Assembly: GCA_946482075.1 (NCBI GenBank)
Contig: CAMLQG010000090.1
Coordinates: 1 to 14,663 of the forward strand
Direction: 5' to 3'
Source: an uncultured Erythrobacteraceae bacterium
Lineage (GTDB): Bacteria > Pseudomonadota > Alphaproteobacteria > Sphingomonadales > Sphingomonadaceae
DNA: 14,663 bases
A model generated the notes under the pieces. It made no database searches, was not told the origin of the DNA, and was given only the letters and a program-made list of their open reading frames with translations. This document shows, piece by piece, positions 14,299-14,663 of the stretch; the first letter of the stretch is position 1, and each line of letters opens with the position of its first letter. The translations under genes and the position numbers were made by a program.

Positions 14299-14663
14299 AT
14301 GAAAGAAGCGGTCAATGCAGCATGGGCGAAGCTCGCCGGCCACCCTTCCCGCAGCCTGACCGACCTTTTCGATAATCCCGACCGACTATCGCTCCTTTCC
14401 ACCCGGCTCGATCTCGAAGTTGGCGATATCAGGGGCGGTATCCTGTTCGACTGGTCCAAGACGCATCTGACTGCGGAACTGTTGGCCGATTTCGAAGCGC
14501 TTGCCGAGGCTTCCGGCTTTGCCGAGGCGCGCCGCACTCTCTTCGCCGGAGAAGAAATCAACCGCACCGAAAGCCGCGCGGCGGAACATGCCGCCCAGCG
14601 CGGCTATGGCCGCGACAGCAGCGTCGAGGAAGCACAGGCCCTGCATGACCGGATGCGATTGCT
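14299..14663 (+). CDS. pgi: Glucose-6-phosphate isomerase, N-terminal part (runs off right edge)
   Basis: This enzyme interconverts glucose 6-phosphate and fructose 6-phosphate in central carbon metabolism. The frame opens with an ATG at 14299, supported by AAAGGAG five bases upstream, and stays open to the window edge (121 full codons). It shows the N-terminal features of the Pgi family: a FDWSKTHLTAELL segment (about 53-65), then the LFAGEEINRTESRAAEH segment (about 86-102), corresponding to the widely conserved FSGEKIN-T-E-RA-LH region. The usual Leu-His-x-Ala-Leu-Arg is changed to Glu-His-Ala-Ala-Gln-Arg, a variant I believe occurs in sphingomonads. The sugar-phosphate isomerase core lies outside the window, so completeness cannot be judged. 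It is divergent from lepB, and no functional link to that operon is implied. Confidence 0.88.
   Translation, partial: MKEAVNAAWAKLAGHPSRSLTDLFDNPDRLSLLSTRLDLEVGDIRGGILFDWSKTHLTAELLADFEALAEASGFAEARRTLFAGEEINRTESRAAEHAAQRGYGRDSSVEEAQALHDRMRL

Noticed and set aside
14088..14567. A longer lepB reading frame extending opposite pgi
   Set aside because: It overlaps pgi on the other strand and the divergent promoter region; signal peptidase I begins near 14087 by its tail and membrane-helix layout.

Overview
This is a GC-rich window of ordinary chromosomal DNA. It most likely comes from an alphaproteobacterium of the order Sphingomonadales (Novosphingobium/Sphingobium-like). I base this on protein style, a TonB-dependent receptor with the REIVVTAQKR box, the lepB-rnc-era order, and two families of dispersed palindromic repeats of a kind familiar from sphingomonads. 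The taxonomic call is from recognition, not from a search.

Layout. (1) Positions 1-3268, minus strand: a propionyl-CoA/methylmalonyl-CoA operon in the order pccB, mce, a crotonase-family gene, and the 5' part of methylmalonyl-CoA mutase, which runs off the left edge. It is headed by a divergently oriented ScfR/PccR-type regulator (3439-4848, plus). The shared 170-bp control region holds a cluster of TTTGCAAA-like boxes, the sequence reported for PccR operators. Together these genes would carry propionyl-CoA to succinyl-CoA under a short-chain acyl-CoA-responsive regulator. (2) 4852-7072, minus: a seven-helix membrane protein of unknown function that weakly recalls integral-membrane terpene cyclases, and glutathione reductase (gor). 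(3) 7073-7607: a 535-bp non-coding stretch with a palindromic repeat and an isolated TTTTGCAAAA palindrome. (4) 7608-11438, plus: a TonB-dependent outer-membrane receptor, a secreted tyrosine-phosphatase-like protein and a small protein of unknown function. The first two are separated by a repeat element. (5) 11554-14087, minus: the lepB-rnc-era core operon. lepB and rnc overlap by a TTGA stop/start, and rnc and era are separated by a large hairpin repeat that abuts the era start codon. (6) 14299 to the right edge, plus: the start of glucose-6-phosphate isomerase (pgi).

I see no insertion sequence, prophage, CRISPR array, tRNA, rRNA or obvious novel multi-gene system. The points most worth a second look are the PccR-type operator cluster, the hairpin that may occlude the era ribosome-binding site next to the RNase III gene, the crotonase that lacks both hydratase glutamates, and the unknown seven-helix membrane protein.
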